A DNA stretch of 40,317 nucleotides from Actinomycetes bacterium (GCA_021828475.1 JAJZIY010000027.1:1-40317); one strand, 5' to 3'; counted from the first letter of the stretch, positions 16,660 to 25,224 are shown. Made by a program: numbers and translations. Notes: generated by a model from the sequence alone, not told the origin.

Positions 16660-18056
16660 GCAGTTACGTGCTCAGCGCGGCCAGGTTGGCCGGGCGCGGC
16701 GGGATCATCGACGACGGCTACGTCGTAGTGGAAGGCGGCCGGGTCGCCGCCACCGGCCAGGGCCGTCCGCCAGCGCTAGACCTGCCCGTCGTCGACCTCG
16801 GCCAGGTAATGCTCGCAGCCGGTTACATAGACGTGCACGTCCACGGTGGCGGCGGCTACGAGGTCAACTGCGCCACGAGAGACGAGGTCGAGACCTCGGT
16901 CAGGCGGATGGCCGAGTTCCACGCCACCCATGGCACCACCGCCCTCGTGGCGACAACCGTTTCCGACAGCCCCGAGGCGTTGCGCACGGCTGTCGAGGGT
17001 GTCGCCGCTGTGGCGCTGTCACCTGACGGGCCTGGCACGGGTGCCCGCGTCCTGGGGTCGCACCTAGAAGGGCCCTGGATCTCGCGGTCGCGTGCGGGGG
17101 CGCAGTACCCGGGCGCGCTCAGGCCGCCCTCGGTCGAGGAGCTCACCGACCTGCTGGCGCTGAGCCGCGGCACTGTCCGCATCGTGACGCTCGCGCCCGA
17201 GCTGGACGGGGCGACCGAGCTGATCCGGGCGGCCACCGCCGCCGGCGTCGTGGTCTCGATCGGCCATACGGACGCCGACAGCGACGAGGCGGGAGCTGCG
17301 TTCCGCGCAGGGGCCAGCCACGCCACCCACCTTTTCAACGCGATGGCCCCGATCCATCACCGCCGGCCCGGCCCGGTGGCAGCGGCGCTCGGTGACAGCC
17401 GGGTCTACCTCGAGATCATCGCCGACGGCATCCACATCCACCCCACCCTCATCTCGCTCGTGGCCACTGTCGCGCCCGACCGCCTGGTGCTCGTGACGGA
17501 CGCCATCGGAGCGACAGGCACGTCGCCCGGCCTGCACCGGCTCGGCCCCCTGGAGGTGCTCGTGGAGGACGGGAGGGCTGTCCTGGCGGAGCACCACGAG
17601 ACCGTCGCCGGCAGCGTCCTGACGATGGACCGGGCGGTGGCACTGGCCGTGCACGTGGCCGGCGTGCCGCTGGAGGTCGCGCTCCGGGCCGCCAGCCTTC
17701 ACCCGGCAACCCAGCTGGGCGAGACGACCAGGGGCCACCTCGCAGAAGGAGCCGACGCCGACATTGTCCTGCTCGACGACGAACTGGCGGTCGTTGGCAC
17801 GCTCGTCGGCGGCCGCGTGGTGCACGACCCGGCCGGCCTGCTGCACGCGGTGAGCTCCCTGTCCAGGCCGAGGTCCGCACCCGCTGCAGGCACCGTGCCG
17901 GCACAGGCCACTGGCACCGTACCGGCACAGGCCACTGGCAGCGTGCTGGCACAGGCCACTGGCAGCGTGCTGGCACCTGCTGGCGGCTCCGTGGCAGGCA
18001 ACGGTGACGACAGCCTGCCCGGAGAGCCTGGTGGCAGGCCTCTGGCGCCGCTGTAG
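16656..18056 (+). CDS. nagA: N-acetylglucosamine-6-phosphate deacetylase
   Basis: Removes acetate from GlcNAc-6-phosphate in the cytosol. The metal-dependent amidohydrolase motifs are intact: H-V-H at 61-63, H-L-E-G-P-W at 136-141, G-H-T-D-A from 203, H-L-F-N-A-M at 225-230, D-G-I-H-I-H-P at 257-263, and catalytic Asp in T-D-A at 281-283. The start overlaps the preceding stop (ATGA). At 466 residues it is about 75 longer than usual. The extra C-terminus contains four 8-residue repeats (G-T-V-P-A-Q-A-T type) encoded by a 24-bp DNA repeat, and looks disordered. Function of the tail is unknown. Confidence 0.93.
   Translation: MSSYVLSAARLAGRGGIIDDGYVVVEGGRVAATGQGRPPALDLPVVDLGQVMLAAGYIDVHVHGGGGYEVNCATRDEVETSVRRMAEFHATHGTTALVATTVSDSPEALRTAVEGVAAVALSPDGPGTGARVLGSHLEGPWISRSRAGAQYPGALRPPSVEELTDLLALSRGTVRIVTLAPELDGATELIRAATAAGVVVSIGHTDADSDEAGAAFRAGASHATHLFNAMAPIHHRRPGPVAAALGDSRVYLEIIADGIHIHPTLISLVATVAPDRLVLVTDAIGATGTSPGLHRLGPLEVLVEDGRAVLAEHHETVAGSVLTMDRAVALAVHVAGVPLEVALRAASLHPATQLGETTRGHLAEGADADIVLLDDELAVVGTLVGGRVVHDPAGLLHAVSSLSRPRSAPAAGTVPAQATGTVPAQATGSVLAQATGSVLAPAGGSVAGNGDDSLPGEPGGRPLAPL
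17889..17984 (+). repeat. 24-bp coding tandem repeat in nagA
   Basis: Four units of 24 bp start at 17889, 17913, 17937 and 17961. The first three end in GGCACAGGCCACT and differ by a few bases; the fourth has diverged at its end. They keep the frame and code for 8-residue repeats in the C-terminal tail of NagA. Confidence 0.9.
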
Positions 18057-18111
18057 CGGGTAGACGAGTGGGGACGTCCGGCCCGCCGGGGGCCGACAGG
18101 AGGTACCGCCG

Positions 18112-19758
18112 ATGACGCCCGAAGGGCCCATGACGTTCGAAGGCATGCCCGCTACGACGGTGGTGCCCAAGCCCCGGGAGCTTTCCGCCCGCCCGGGTGC
18201 CACGACGCTGAGCCGCAGCACGCTCGTGAGCAGCGACGGGCCCTGTGCCGGAGTGGCGCGGCTATTGGCCGGCGAGCTCGAAGGGGCGACCGGGTGGCCC
18301 GTCGATGCCCGGCTCGCAGACGCTCGCGGCGCCGCGGCCGGCTCACCCGAGAGCAATCGTGTCCACATCGCACTGAGCACGGGCCTCGAGCCTGAGGAGT
18401 ACCGCCTGGTCGTGCACGACGGCGGCGTGACGATCGCCGGCGGCTCGCCGGCCGGCGCCTTCTACGGCACCAGGACACTGCTGCAACTGCTCCCTGCCGA
18501 CCTCCTGAGAGCGGCGCCGGCCGGCTCCGTCGAGGGTGTGAGGCTCGCAGGTGTGGAGATCACGGACGGGCCCCGGTTTGCGTGGAGGGGTATCGGCTTG
18601 GACGTGGCCAGGCACTTCATGCCCAAGAGCTTCCTGCTCCGACTGGTCGACCTTGCGGCCTTCCACAAGCTCAACGTGCTCCACCTGCACCTCACCGACG
18701 ACCAGGGCTGGCGCTTCCAGGTCGACGCCTACCCCCGCCTGACCGAGGTGGGCGCCTGGAGGCGCGAGTCGCCGCTCGGGCACTACCGCGACCACCTGGC
18801 GGACGGCGTCCCCCACGGCGGCTTCTACACCAAGCAGGATCTGCGCGAAGTGGTGTCCTACGCTGCCCGGCGGTTCGTCACCGTACTGCCCGAGATCGAC
18901 ATGCCGGGCCACATGCAGGCCGCGATAGCCGCCTATCCCGAACTGGGCAACACGGGCGAGCCGCTCGAGGTGTTCACGAACTGGGGCATAAGCGACCACG
19001 TGCTCAACATGCAGGACGCGACGCTCCGTTTCTGCACCGACGTCCTCGAGGAGCTGATGGAGGTCTTCCCGGGCCGTTACGTGCACATCGGGGGCGACGA
19101 ATGCCCGACGACCGAGTGGGAGGCGAGCCGGCCGGCACGCCGCCGAGCGCAGACCGAGGGCCTGGCGTCCGCGGCGGACCTGCAGGGCTGGTTCACCGCC
19201 CGCATGGCTGCCGTACTGAAGGAGCGTGGCCGCACGCTCGTCGCATGGGACGAGGTGCTCGACGCCGGAGCGCCCGAGGGTGCCCTGATCGCGGTCTGGC
19301 GGGCCGAGCACGCGACGCGGGCCGCGATCGAGGCCGCCCGCACCGGGCACGACGTCGTCATGGCCCCCGAGACGTTCGCGTACCTGGACTGGGCCCATAC
19401 CGACGGGCCGGAGGAACCGGTCGCGATCCGGCCGGCACTCAGCGTCGAGCGCGTCTACAGCTTCGAGGCCGTACCCGTCGACCTGGAAGCCGGGTACCAC
19501 AACCGGGTCGTCGGCGCCCAGTGCCAACTGTGGACGGAGTACGTCCACACCCCGGCGCACGCCGAGTACATGTACTTCCCCAGAGCCTGCGCCTTCGCTG
19601 AGACCGTCTGGAGCCAAGCCGGCCGGGACTGGGCCGCCTTCGAGCCACGCCTCAGCCGGCACCTGTCGCGCCTGGCCGCCAAAGGCGTCAACTACCGCCC
19701 GCTCACCGGCCCGACCCCCGGCCAGGCGCGTACCTGGCTGCCCCCGGCCGGCTCCTAG
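18112..19758 (+). CDS. GH20 beta-N-acetylhexosaminidase
   Basis: Cleaves terminal GlcNAc from chitobiose and related sugars by substrate-assisted catalysis. The 548-residue protein has an N-terminal GH20b-type domain (to about 150) and then the catalytic barrel. Visible motifs are H-L-H-L-T-D-D-Q-G-W at 191-200, E-I-D-M-P-G-H at 261-267 and the catalytic pair D329-E330 in H-I-G-G-D-E. A late W-T-E-Y contributes to the sugar pocket. There is no signal peptide, so it acts in the cytosol on imported chitobiose, as DasD-type enzymes might. AGGAGGT lies 8 nt before the ATG. It is the last gene of the operon, 55 nt after nagA. Confidence 0.94.
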   Translation: MTPEGPMTFEGMPATTVVPKPRELSARPGATTLSRSTLVSSDGPCAGVARLLAGELEGATGWPVDARLADARGAAAGSPESNRVHIALSTGLEPEEYRLVVHDGGVTIAGGSPAGAFYGTRTLLQLLPADLLRAAPAGSVEGVRLAGVEITDGPRFAWRGIGLDVARHFMPKSFLLRLVDLAAFHKLNVLHLHLTDDQGWRFQVDAYPRLTEVGAWRRESPLGHYRDHLADGVPHGGFYTKQDLREVVSYAARRFVTVLPEIDMPGHMQAAIAAYPELGNTGEPLEVFTNWGISDHVLNMQDATLRFCTDVLEELMEVFPGRYVHIGGDECPTTEWEASRPARRRAQTEGLASAADLQGWFTARMAAVLKERGRTLVAWDEVLDAGAPEGALIAVWRAEHATRAAIEAARTGHDVVMAPETFAYLDWAHTDGPEEPVAIRPALSVERVYSFEAVPVDLEAGYHNRVVGAQCQLWTEYVHTPAHAEYMYFPRACAFAETVWSQAGRDWAAFEPRLSRHLSRLAAKGVNYRPLTGPTPGQARTWLPPAGS

Positions 19759-19774
19759 GTCTAGAGCGGCGCGC

Positions 19775-19780
19775 TAACCT
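19775..19780 (+). promoter_or_regulatory. -10 hexamer of leaderless hemD-like gene
   Basis: TAACCT lies exactly 6 nt before the ATG at 19787, the spacing expected if transcription starts on the A of the start codon. No ribosome site is present. Confidence 0.55.
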
Positions 19781-19786
19781 CGGCGC

Positions 19787-20605
19787 ATGACGGGTGGGGC
19801 CCGGCGGCCGAGGGTGGCCGTCACCGCCGGCCGGCGCCGGGACGAGCAGGCCGTGCTGCTCGAGAGGCACGGGCTGGAAGTCGAGCTCTACCCCCTGCTC
19901 GAAACCGGTGAGGCGGGCACCGCCGAGCTACGCGAACTGACCCGGCACATGGCCGCCTCTCCACCGGACTTCCTGGTGGCCAACACCGGCTACGGGATGC
20001 GCAGCTGGTTCGCGCTGGCCGAGGCCGAGGGCCTCCTCGAACCGCTGGTGTCCTCGCTGCGCCGCAGCACCATCGTGGTGGCCCGGGGAGCGAAGGCTCT
20101 GGGGGAGTTGCGAAGGCGCGGTCTGCAATCGACGTTCCGCGCCCCCGGGGAGACCCTTGGCGAAGTGGTCGACCACCTCCTCGAAGCCGGGATCGCGGGG
20201 CGTTGCGTGGTCGTCCAGCTGCACGGAGAGGGCTCCTCCGCCGAGCTCTCCAGGCTGGCCGAAGCCGGCGCCCGGGTCGTTGCGGTGCCCGTCTACCACG
20301 TGGCGCCTGCGGCCGGAGGCGCCGCCCAGGCCCTGGCCGAAGCCCTGTCGGCAGGCGCCCTCGACGCCGTCACGTTCACGGCCGCGCCCCAGGTGGACGC
20401 CCTGATGGCCGCCGCACGGCGCGCCGGCTGCGCCGCAGCGGTGCTCGAGCGCTTCAACACTGCGGGGGTGGTCGCCGCCTGCATCGGGGAGGTGTGCGCT
20501 GCAAGGGCTCGCCGGCTCGGTATCGCCCAACCGGTCGTGCCCGAGCACCCGCGCCTCGGCTCCCTGGCAGCGACCGTGGCCTCACGCCTGCTCGCCCCGA
20601 GGTAA
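19787..20605 (+). CDS. hemD: Uroporphyrinogen-III synthase-like protein
   Basis: A 272-residue protein with the two-domain HemD pattern. It opens with R-V-A-V-T-A-G-R-R-R-D-E-Q, has F-L-V-A-N-T-G-Y-G-M-R near residue 64, V-V-A-R-G-A-K-A near 103 and F-T-A-A-P-Q-V near 198, all characteristic positions of the family. HemD closes the tetrapyrrole ring with inversion of ring D. No other heme genes are nearby, and actinobacteria often carry HemD-like paralogs fused to or near regulators, so the biochemical role is probable rather than certain. It appears leaderless, with its own promoter after the chitobiose operon. Its end faces that of the propeller-repeat gene, 19 nt away. Confidence 0.83.
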   Translation: MTGGARRPRVAVTAGRRRDEQAVLLERHGLEVELYPLLETGEAGTAELRELTRHMAASPPDFLVANTGYGMRSWFALAEAEGLLEPLVSSLRRSTIVVARGAKALGELRRRGLQSTFRAPGETLGEVVDHLLEAGIAGRCVVVQLHGEGSSAELSRLAEAGARVVAVPVYHVAPAAGGAAQALAEALSAGALDAVTFTAAPQVDALMAAARRAGCAAAVLERFNTAGVVAACIGEVCAARARRLGIAQPVVPEHPRLGSLAATVASRLLAPR

Positions 20606-20624
20606 GGCCCGTGGGCGCAGGACC

Positions 20625-22391
20625 TCAGGCGGTAGCCATGCCGACGACCCGGCCCCCCCCGGTGCCGGCCACGCGAGGAGCGAGCGGGGCCCCTCCGGCT
20701 GACAGCACGGTGCCGTCCGCCTCCGAGAGGTAGTAGCCCGGCCCTCCGGCTGGTGCAGCGATCCCGACGACGTCGCAGGCCGAGGACGGCGTGGCCACCC
20801 GCCCTCGCGCGTCGCCGAAGGCGAAGACCTGGCCCGAGCGGCTGGCGACCCAGTAGCCGGCGCCATCGGGGGTCGGGGCCAAGCCAACCACGGCGTGCGC
20901 CGCCCCGGCCGGTACCGAGCCGAGAGCCCGGGCGCTGCCGAAGGCGAACACCCTGCCGGTCGTCGTGACGAGCCAGTAGCCGCCGCCACCGTGCGCAGCG
21001 GTCATGCCGGCGAAAGAACCGTCGGCCGGCCTCCCGGCACCGTAAAAGTGGGCGTCACCGAACGAGTAGACGCCACCTGTACGGCTGAGCAACCAGTAAC
21101 CGCGACCGTTGGCCGCCACGGCCATCCCGACGACCGGCCGGTGCACCCGCAGGGCGGCAGCCGAGCCGAAGAAGCGGGCATCACCGAAGGAGAACACGCC
21201 TCCGTCGGCTGCCACTTCCCAGTAGCCCCCGCCGCCAGGCGTGGCCGCCATGCCGACGACGGGCTGATGGAGGCGCTTACCCCGGACAGAGCCGCGCAGG
21301 GCACCGCCCGCGTACGCGACCACCGACCCGGTGCTCGTCGCCTGCCAGTAGCCGTGGCCGGTGTACGCCGCCACCCCTACCCGGTCCGTGCGCCGGCCCA
21401 GGTGGACCGTGACAGTGGCATGGGCCGCACCCGGGAGGCGGGGGGCGAAGGTGACTACGAGGTCGCAGTGCCCTCCCGGGCCGGCCGTGCAGGAGGGCGT
21501 GACCTTCCAGGAGCCGTGGTCCCCGTTCACGGCAGCCCGGGCACGCAGCATCGCCGCACCTGCCTGCACGGTGAGAGCGGCGCTCCTCGAGACACCCGGC
21601 GTCGTACCTATCTGCAAAAGCTCCGGAGTCACCGACGTGGGCACGGGAGGGCCCAATGTGGCACCCACGCCGATAGGAGCAGGCAGGGCGTAGTCGAGGT
21701 TGCCCGGAGCGGCCGAGGAGAACAGCTCCGCCATCGAGCTCACGCCGCCGACGCTCACTTCGGCCGCCCCCATCGAAGGGTGAGGGCCGTAGTCGGCCAG
21801 GATGTTGCGGCGGTGGTCCCAGCAACCGGGCGCAGACGGCCCGCTGCAGTCCAGGTTGGGGGACCCGGGGCCGTCGTCGTACATCCAGTCGTAGTCGGCC
21901 AGCAGCGCCGATGCCTCTCCACCGGCCCAGTTGGACCCCCACTGTGTCCCGGCGGGACCGGCGGGGTCGTTGTCAGCCCGGGCCCCCTGGCCGGCTAGAG
22001 CGTCGAGGGAGGCCGACAACCCGGTGAAACCGGGCAGCCCCCGGGCCGTCCTCTCGAGATCCGCCAGGACGAGCAGCTGCTGCGAACCGTTCATCTCGTC
22101 GTAGCCGGCGGGGAGACGAAGTGGTCCCACGCCCTCGGAGGCACGCGCCAGGTCGATGGCTTCCACGGCCGCGGACTGGCACGCCGCCCCGTCACCCGCG
22201 GAGCAAGCCGCCTCGATGGCCGGTGTACGGGGAACATTGACCGAGGGGTCAGCCAGACCCCTCACCGGTTGAGCCTGCGCGACGCCTGCGAGGAGAGGTA
22301 CGCTCGCCGCCGCCGCCAGTGCCCCGAGGGCAGCCCGGGCCGGACCTTTCCCGCCCCGGCACGTTCCGCCAAGCCATGCTCGAGAGCCCAT
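20625..22391 (-). CDS. Secreted CAP-like protein with six Gly-Tyr-Trp propeller repeats
   Basis: A 588-residue exported protein of unknown function. A signal peptide with an Arg/Lys-rich start and A-Q-A-Q cleavage site ends near residue 42. Residues of about 60-230 resemble a CAP/SCP domain, with W-x-H-R-R-N-I-L and G-x-x-x-x-x-W-A-G-G-E, but with few other ligands of that fold. A short beta domain follows, and then six repeats of about 40 residues. Each begins G-Y-W or G-Y-Y and has F-S-F-G-D-A or F-A-F-G-D-A followed by V-V-G-M/L/I-A, the pattern of a six-bladed propeller. Such repeats are frequent in Acidimicrobiia. ATG at 22391 is preferred over GTG at 22430 because it gives a normal signal peptide. 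Confidence 0.8.
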   Translation of the reverse strand: MGSRAWLGGTCRGGKGPARAALGALAAAASVPLLAGVAQAQPVRGLADPSVNVPRTPAIEAACSAGDGAACQSAAVEAIDLARASEGVGPLRLPAGYDEMNGSQQLLVLADLERTARGLPGFTGLSASLDALAGQGARADNDPAGPAGTQWGSNWAGGEASALLADYDWMYDDGPGSPNLDCSGPSAPGCWDHRRNILADYGPHPSMGAAEVSVGGVSSMAELFSSAAPGNLDYALPAPIGVGATLGPPVPTSVTPELLQIGTTPGVSRSAALTVQAGAAMLRARAAVNGDHGSWKVTPSCTAGPGGHCDLVVTFAPRLPGAAHATVTVHLGRRTDRVGVAAYTGHGYWQATSTGSVVAYAGGALRGSVRGKRLHQPVVGMAATPGGGGYWEVAADGGVFSFGDARFFGSAAALRVHRPVVGMAVAANGRGYWLLSRTGGVYSFGDAHFYGAGRPADGSFAGMTAAHGGGGYWLVTTTGRVFAFGSARALGSVPAGAAHAVVGLAPTPDGAGYWVASRSGQVFAFGDARGRVATPSSACDVVGIAAPAGGPGYYLSEADGTVLSAGGAPLAPRVAGTGGGRVVGMATA

Positions 22392-22708
22392 TACCGCTTT
22401 TCGCCTCCGGTGTTCCGCGGCCCGCGGCACTCAACGTCTTGGGCAGCGCCCTTCGTGCCGGGCACGCCCGGCGGCACCTCGGCCGATTGCGGGGCGGCAA
22501 CCGGGTCCTACGCGCTGAGTGTGATGTGCAGACCTCGCTAAGTAGTTCCGACTTCTTAGGTGTCGGGGCGCGCGCCGGCGACCTTTAGTGCCGGTAGGCA
22601 CCCTTAGGCCCTCCTTTCGGCCTCTGGGAGGGGTACCAATGGCAAAAAAGGGCGAGCGCTGAAACCAGCCGGGCGCCGCTAGCGTCTAACAGGCAGGAGG
22701 AGGGGCGC
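22392..22708. other. Divergent control region between two envelope genes
   Basis: This 317-bp gap separates the divergent CAP/propeller and L,D-transpeptidase genes and holds no gene. It contains a 22-bp palindrome at 22538-22559, a GTGCC-GGTA-GGCAC hairpin at 22588-22601, and two competing short stems at 22606-22631. TAGCGT at 22679-22684 could be a -10 for the transpeptidase gene. No known riboswitch was recognised. Confidence 0.5.
22538..22559. promoter_or_regulatory. 22-bp palindrome, operator candidate
   Basis: The arms CTAAGTAGT and ACTTCTTAG pair at 8 of 9 positions around TCCG. It is A/T-rich in GC-rich surroundings and lies between two divergent envelope genes. No regulator is encoded next to it, so the binding protein is unknown. 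Confidence 0.5.
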
Positions 22709-23980
22709 ATGGCGCGTGGTGGTCAGCATGGGCACAGTCAGCTCGGCGGTTCGAAGAGCCACCGCGGGGCCGGCGACGAGGGCGGCCACGGCCTGCGGGA
22801 CCGGGCCCTGCCGCTGTGGCGGCGGCGCCCTTGGCTCGGGTTCGTCATCACCGGCGTTGTGGCCGTTGCCATCGCCGGGGCGCTGGTGGCCACACAGGGC
22901 AGCGGTGGCCGAAACCTCCTGGCTCTCGGTGCCGGTAGTGCCTCACCTGCCGGCGCAACCGCCCCGGGCGGGCGCACCACGACGACGGCCCCCCCGACGA
23001 CTACCACGACCCCGCCTCCGCCGACCGTCGTCGGCTTGACCCCGACCGCGACGGCACTGCCCCTCGACAGCACCTTGACGCTCACCCTGTCCTCGCCACC
23101 CCCGGCCGGCGCCCCACTGCCGTCGCTCACCCCGCCGGTGCCCGGCACCTGGGCGGTCGAGGGGCCCAACCTGACCTTCACGCCGAGCACGTGGTTCCAG
23201 CCCTGGACGACCGAGGACGTGGTGGTACCACCCGGGCTTGCGACCACGTCGGCACCGCTGCCCGCCCTGCACTTCGCCGGCGCCTCGCTGCTGCGGGCAC
23301 AGCAGCTGCTGGCAGAGCTCGGCTACCTCCCCCTCCGTTTCGGCTCAGGCGGCCGGTCGGCACTGAGCGGCGAACCGACTACCGCTTCCGCAATTTCGCC
23401 GGCCGCCCAGCCCGGCAGCTTCTCCTGGCAGTTCCCCAATGTCCCGGCCACGCTGTCGGCGCTGTGGGCGCCGGGTACCAGCAACACCGTGACCCAGGGG
23501 GCGGTGGTGCAATTCGAGTCGGAGCACGGCCTGACAGTGGACGGGCTCGTGGGACCACACGTGTGGAACGCGCTCACAGCTGCGGTTGCCGCCCGCCAGA
23601 TGGACCCCTACCCCTACGACTACCTGACCGTCAGCGAGAACCTGCCCGAGAGCCTCGTCGTGTGGCGGCAGGGACAGGACATTTACAGGACGCTCGTCAA
23701 CACCGGCGTCCCGGGCCGCACGACGCCCCCGGGCACCTATCCCGTCCTGGAGCGGTTCCGCACCACCACCATGACGGGCACGGACGTCAACGGCACGCAC
23801 TACGTAGACCCGGGGATCCCGTGGGTCGCTTACTTCTACGACGGGGACGCCGTGCACGGCTATGTCCGCAGTGCCTACGGCTACCCCCAGAGCAACGGGT
23901 GCGTCGAGCTACCTCTCGCCAACGCCAAGGTCGTGTGGACCATGGACCCCATAGGCACCCTGGTGACGGTCGTCTCCTGA
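22709..23980 (+). CDS. Membrane-anchored L,D-transpeptidase (YkuD)
   Basis: Cross-links peptidoglycan through 3-3 bonds or attaches proteins to it. The 423-residue protein has a cytosolic start of about 40 residues, one membrane segment near 42-63, a Thr/Pro-rich linker near 85-105, and a beta domain. A peptidoglycan-binding-like region follows (L-L-x-x-L-G-Y-L-P near 200, G-L-V-G-P-H-V-W-N near 280). The C-terminal YkuD domain has H383 in H-G-Y and the catalytic cysteine C398 in S-N-G-C-V, both intact. GGAGGAGG lies upstream of the ATG. It is divergent from the CAP/propeller gene; both act outside the membrane. Confidence 0.9.
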   Translation: MARGGQHGHSQLGGSKSHRGAGDEGGHGLRDRALPLWRRRPWLGFVITGVVAVAIAGALVATQGSGGRNLLALGAGSASPAGATAPGGRTTTTAPPTTTTTPPPPTVVGLTPTATALPLDSTLTLTLSSPPPAGAPLPSLTPPVPGTWAVEGPNLTFTPSTWFQPWTTEDVVVPPGLATTSAPLPALHFAGASLLRAQQLLAELGYLPLRFGSGGRSALSGEPTTASAISPAAQPGSFSWQFPNVPATLSALWAPGTSNTVTQGAVVQFESEHGLTVDGLVGPHVWNALTAAVAARQMDPYPYDYLTVSENLPESLVVWRQGQDIYRTLVNTGVPGRTTPPGTYPVLERFRTTTMTGTDVNGTHYVDPGIPWVAYFYDGDAVHGYVRSAYGYPQSNGCVELPLANAKVVWTMDPIGTLVTVVS

Positions 23981-24088
23981 CACTTCGGCCACCGGGCCTG
24001 GCCGGGCGGCATGTCAGCGGTTGATCCGCGCCTCACTCGCGCACTCACTGGGCGGGGGCCGACGAGCGGCCCGTGAGGAAGGTGGACG

Positions 24089-24883
24089 ATGACCGGCAAG
24101 TTCGTGGCGGGCAGCGCGCTCGCCCTGCTGGCGGCAGTGGCGCTGAGCGCGTGCGGTGCGGGCGGCCCGACGGGCACCCCAGCGGGCAGCTCCGGTGGGG
24201 CGGCTGGCGCCGGTGAGAGCTCCGTCCAACTGGCCGCGTCGGTCGCCCGTTGTACCAGCGGGGCGCCGACGGTGACCGTCCAGGGCACCGGGACGGTGGA
24301 GGGGGCCCCCGACGAGCTGACGATCGACCTCGGGGTGCAGACCCAATCAGCCAGCGCCGCCGTCGCCCTCAGTGCCAACGACACCAAGGCCCAGGCCCTG
24401 ATCTCCGAGCTCGTGGCCCACGGCGTGGCCAAGGCACAGATCCAGACCTCCAACCTGTCGATCTCCACCAATACGGACAACAACGGGCAGATAACCGGTT
24501 ACGTCGTCGAGAACGACGTGACCGCGACCATCTACAACCTCTCCTCTGCCGGGGTGGTCGTCGACGCGGCAGCCAAGGTGGCCGGCAACGCCATAAGGGT
24601 GAACGACCTCCAGTTCTCCTTCCGCCACCCGTCGGTGCTGCTCGGCCAGGCCCACGCCGCCGCCGTCCGCCAGGCCGCCAGCGAGGCCGCCCAGATGGCC
24701 TCTGCCGCCGGAGCGACGCTCGGACCGCTCTGCTCCATCCAAGACCAGGGTGGAGACCAGGTACCGCTCCCCATGGCGGGCTTCGCCGCCGCCAAGGCCA
24801 GCGCGCCGGTGCAAGCCGGCACCCAGCAGGTGACCGCCACGGTGAGCGTCGTCTACCAACTGGCCTCCGGCTCGGCCCACTGA
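24089..24883 (+). CDS. SIMPL-domain (DUF541) lipoprotein
   Basis: A 264-residue exported lipoprotein. The lipobox L-S-A-C at 19-22 gives lipidated Cys22. A Gly/Ser-rich linker is followed by the SIMPL domain, which opens with V-T-V-Q-G-T-G-T-V and contains D-L-G-V-Q-T, the family's typical first strands, plus a helical A-x-x-A repeat in the second half. Members are periplasmic or surface proteins of unclear role, often stress-related. The start has GGAAGG upstream. It lies 108 nt after the transpeptidase gene on the same strand and may be cotranscribed. Confidence 0.87.
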   Translation: MTGKFVAGSALALLAAVALSACGAGGPTGTPAGSSGGAAGAGESSVQLAASVARCTSGAPTVTVQGTGTVEGAPDELTIDLGVQTQSASAAVALSANDTKAQALISELVAHGVAKAQIQTSNLSISTNTDNNGQITGYVVENDVTATIYNLSSAGVVVDAAAKVAGNAIRVNDLQFSFRHPSVLLGQAHAAAVRQAASEAAQMASAAGATLGPLCSIQDQGGDQVPLPMAGFAAAKASAPVQAGTQQVTATVSVVYQLASGSAH

Positions 24884-24984
24884 CGGACCAGGACGGGACG
24901 TTCCCCCGCCAGCAGTCGTGACGTCAGACCGGTGGCACGGAGCGCTGGTGTGGCCCGCGCCGACGTGGCCCGGGGGCACGGGGC

Positions 24985-25218
24985 TCAGCCCTCGCGAGGC
25001 TCAGCCGCTTCGAGCCCGTCGTGGCGGTGCCTCCACCAGCGCAGAGGGTGCACCAGCCTGCGAAAGAACTCGACGTCCACCTGGCCGAACCACTCGGCTG
25101 GCAACCCCATGGCGTACTGCTGGGCCCGGTTGCGGTCACGCGGCGGCCGCGACGGCCCTGGCCTCTGCCCGCCCAGCGAGAAGCCGAGCGCTCTTTGGGG
25201 CGTGTCCTCGTCGTCCAC
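24985..25218 (-). CDS. Small conserved-looking protein of unknown function
   Basis: A 77-residue protein that I do not recognise. It opens V-D-D-E-D-T-P, has a Gly/Pro/Arg stretch, and ends with an amphipathic, aromatic-rich part including W-F-G-Q-V-D-V-E-F-F-R-R-L and H-P-L-R-W-W-R-H-R. The composition looks like a real protein rather than a shadow frame. The GTG start at 25218 is supported by TACGCT 6 nt upstream. The promoter faces the leaderless promoter of the saccharopine-dehydrogenase-like gene about 30 bp away. No signal peptide or membrane segment is seen. Confidence 0.55.
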   Translation of the reverse strand: MDDEDTPQRALGFSLGGQRPGPSRPPRDRNRAQQYAMGLPAEWFGQVDVEFFRRLVHPLRWWRHRHDGLEAAEPREG

Positions 25219-25224
25219 CGGGCC

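Noticed and set aside
19758..19767. GGTCTAGAGC, one base from the DasR operator core, between the hexosaminidase and hemD-like genes
   Set aside because: It overlaps a stop codon, the outer bases do not match the operator, and symmetry is lost on the right. A chance match is likely.
19771..19780. CTAACCT before the hemD-like gene as a half metal box
   Set aside because: It has no partner arm and is better explained as the -10 hexamer.
22431..22708. Possible cyclic di-AMP or cyclic di-GMP riboswitch before the L,D-transpeptidase gene
   Set aside because: Neither the conserved ydaO nor the GEMM sequence blocks are present in either orientation.
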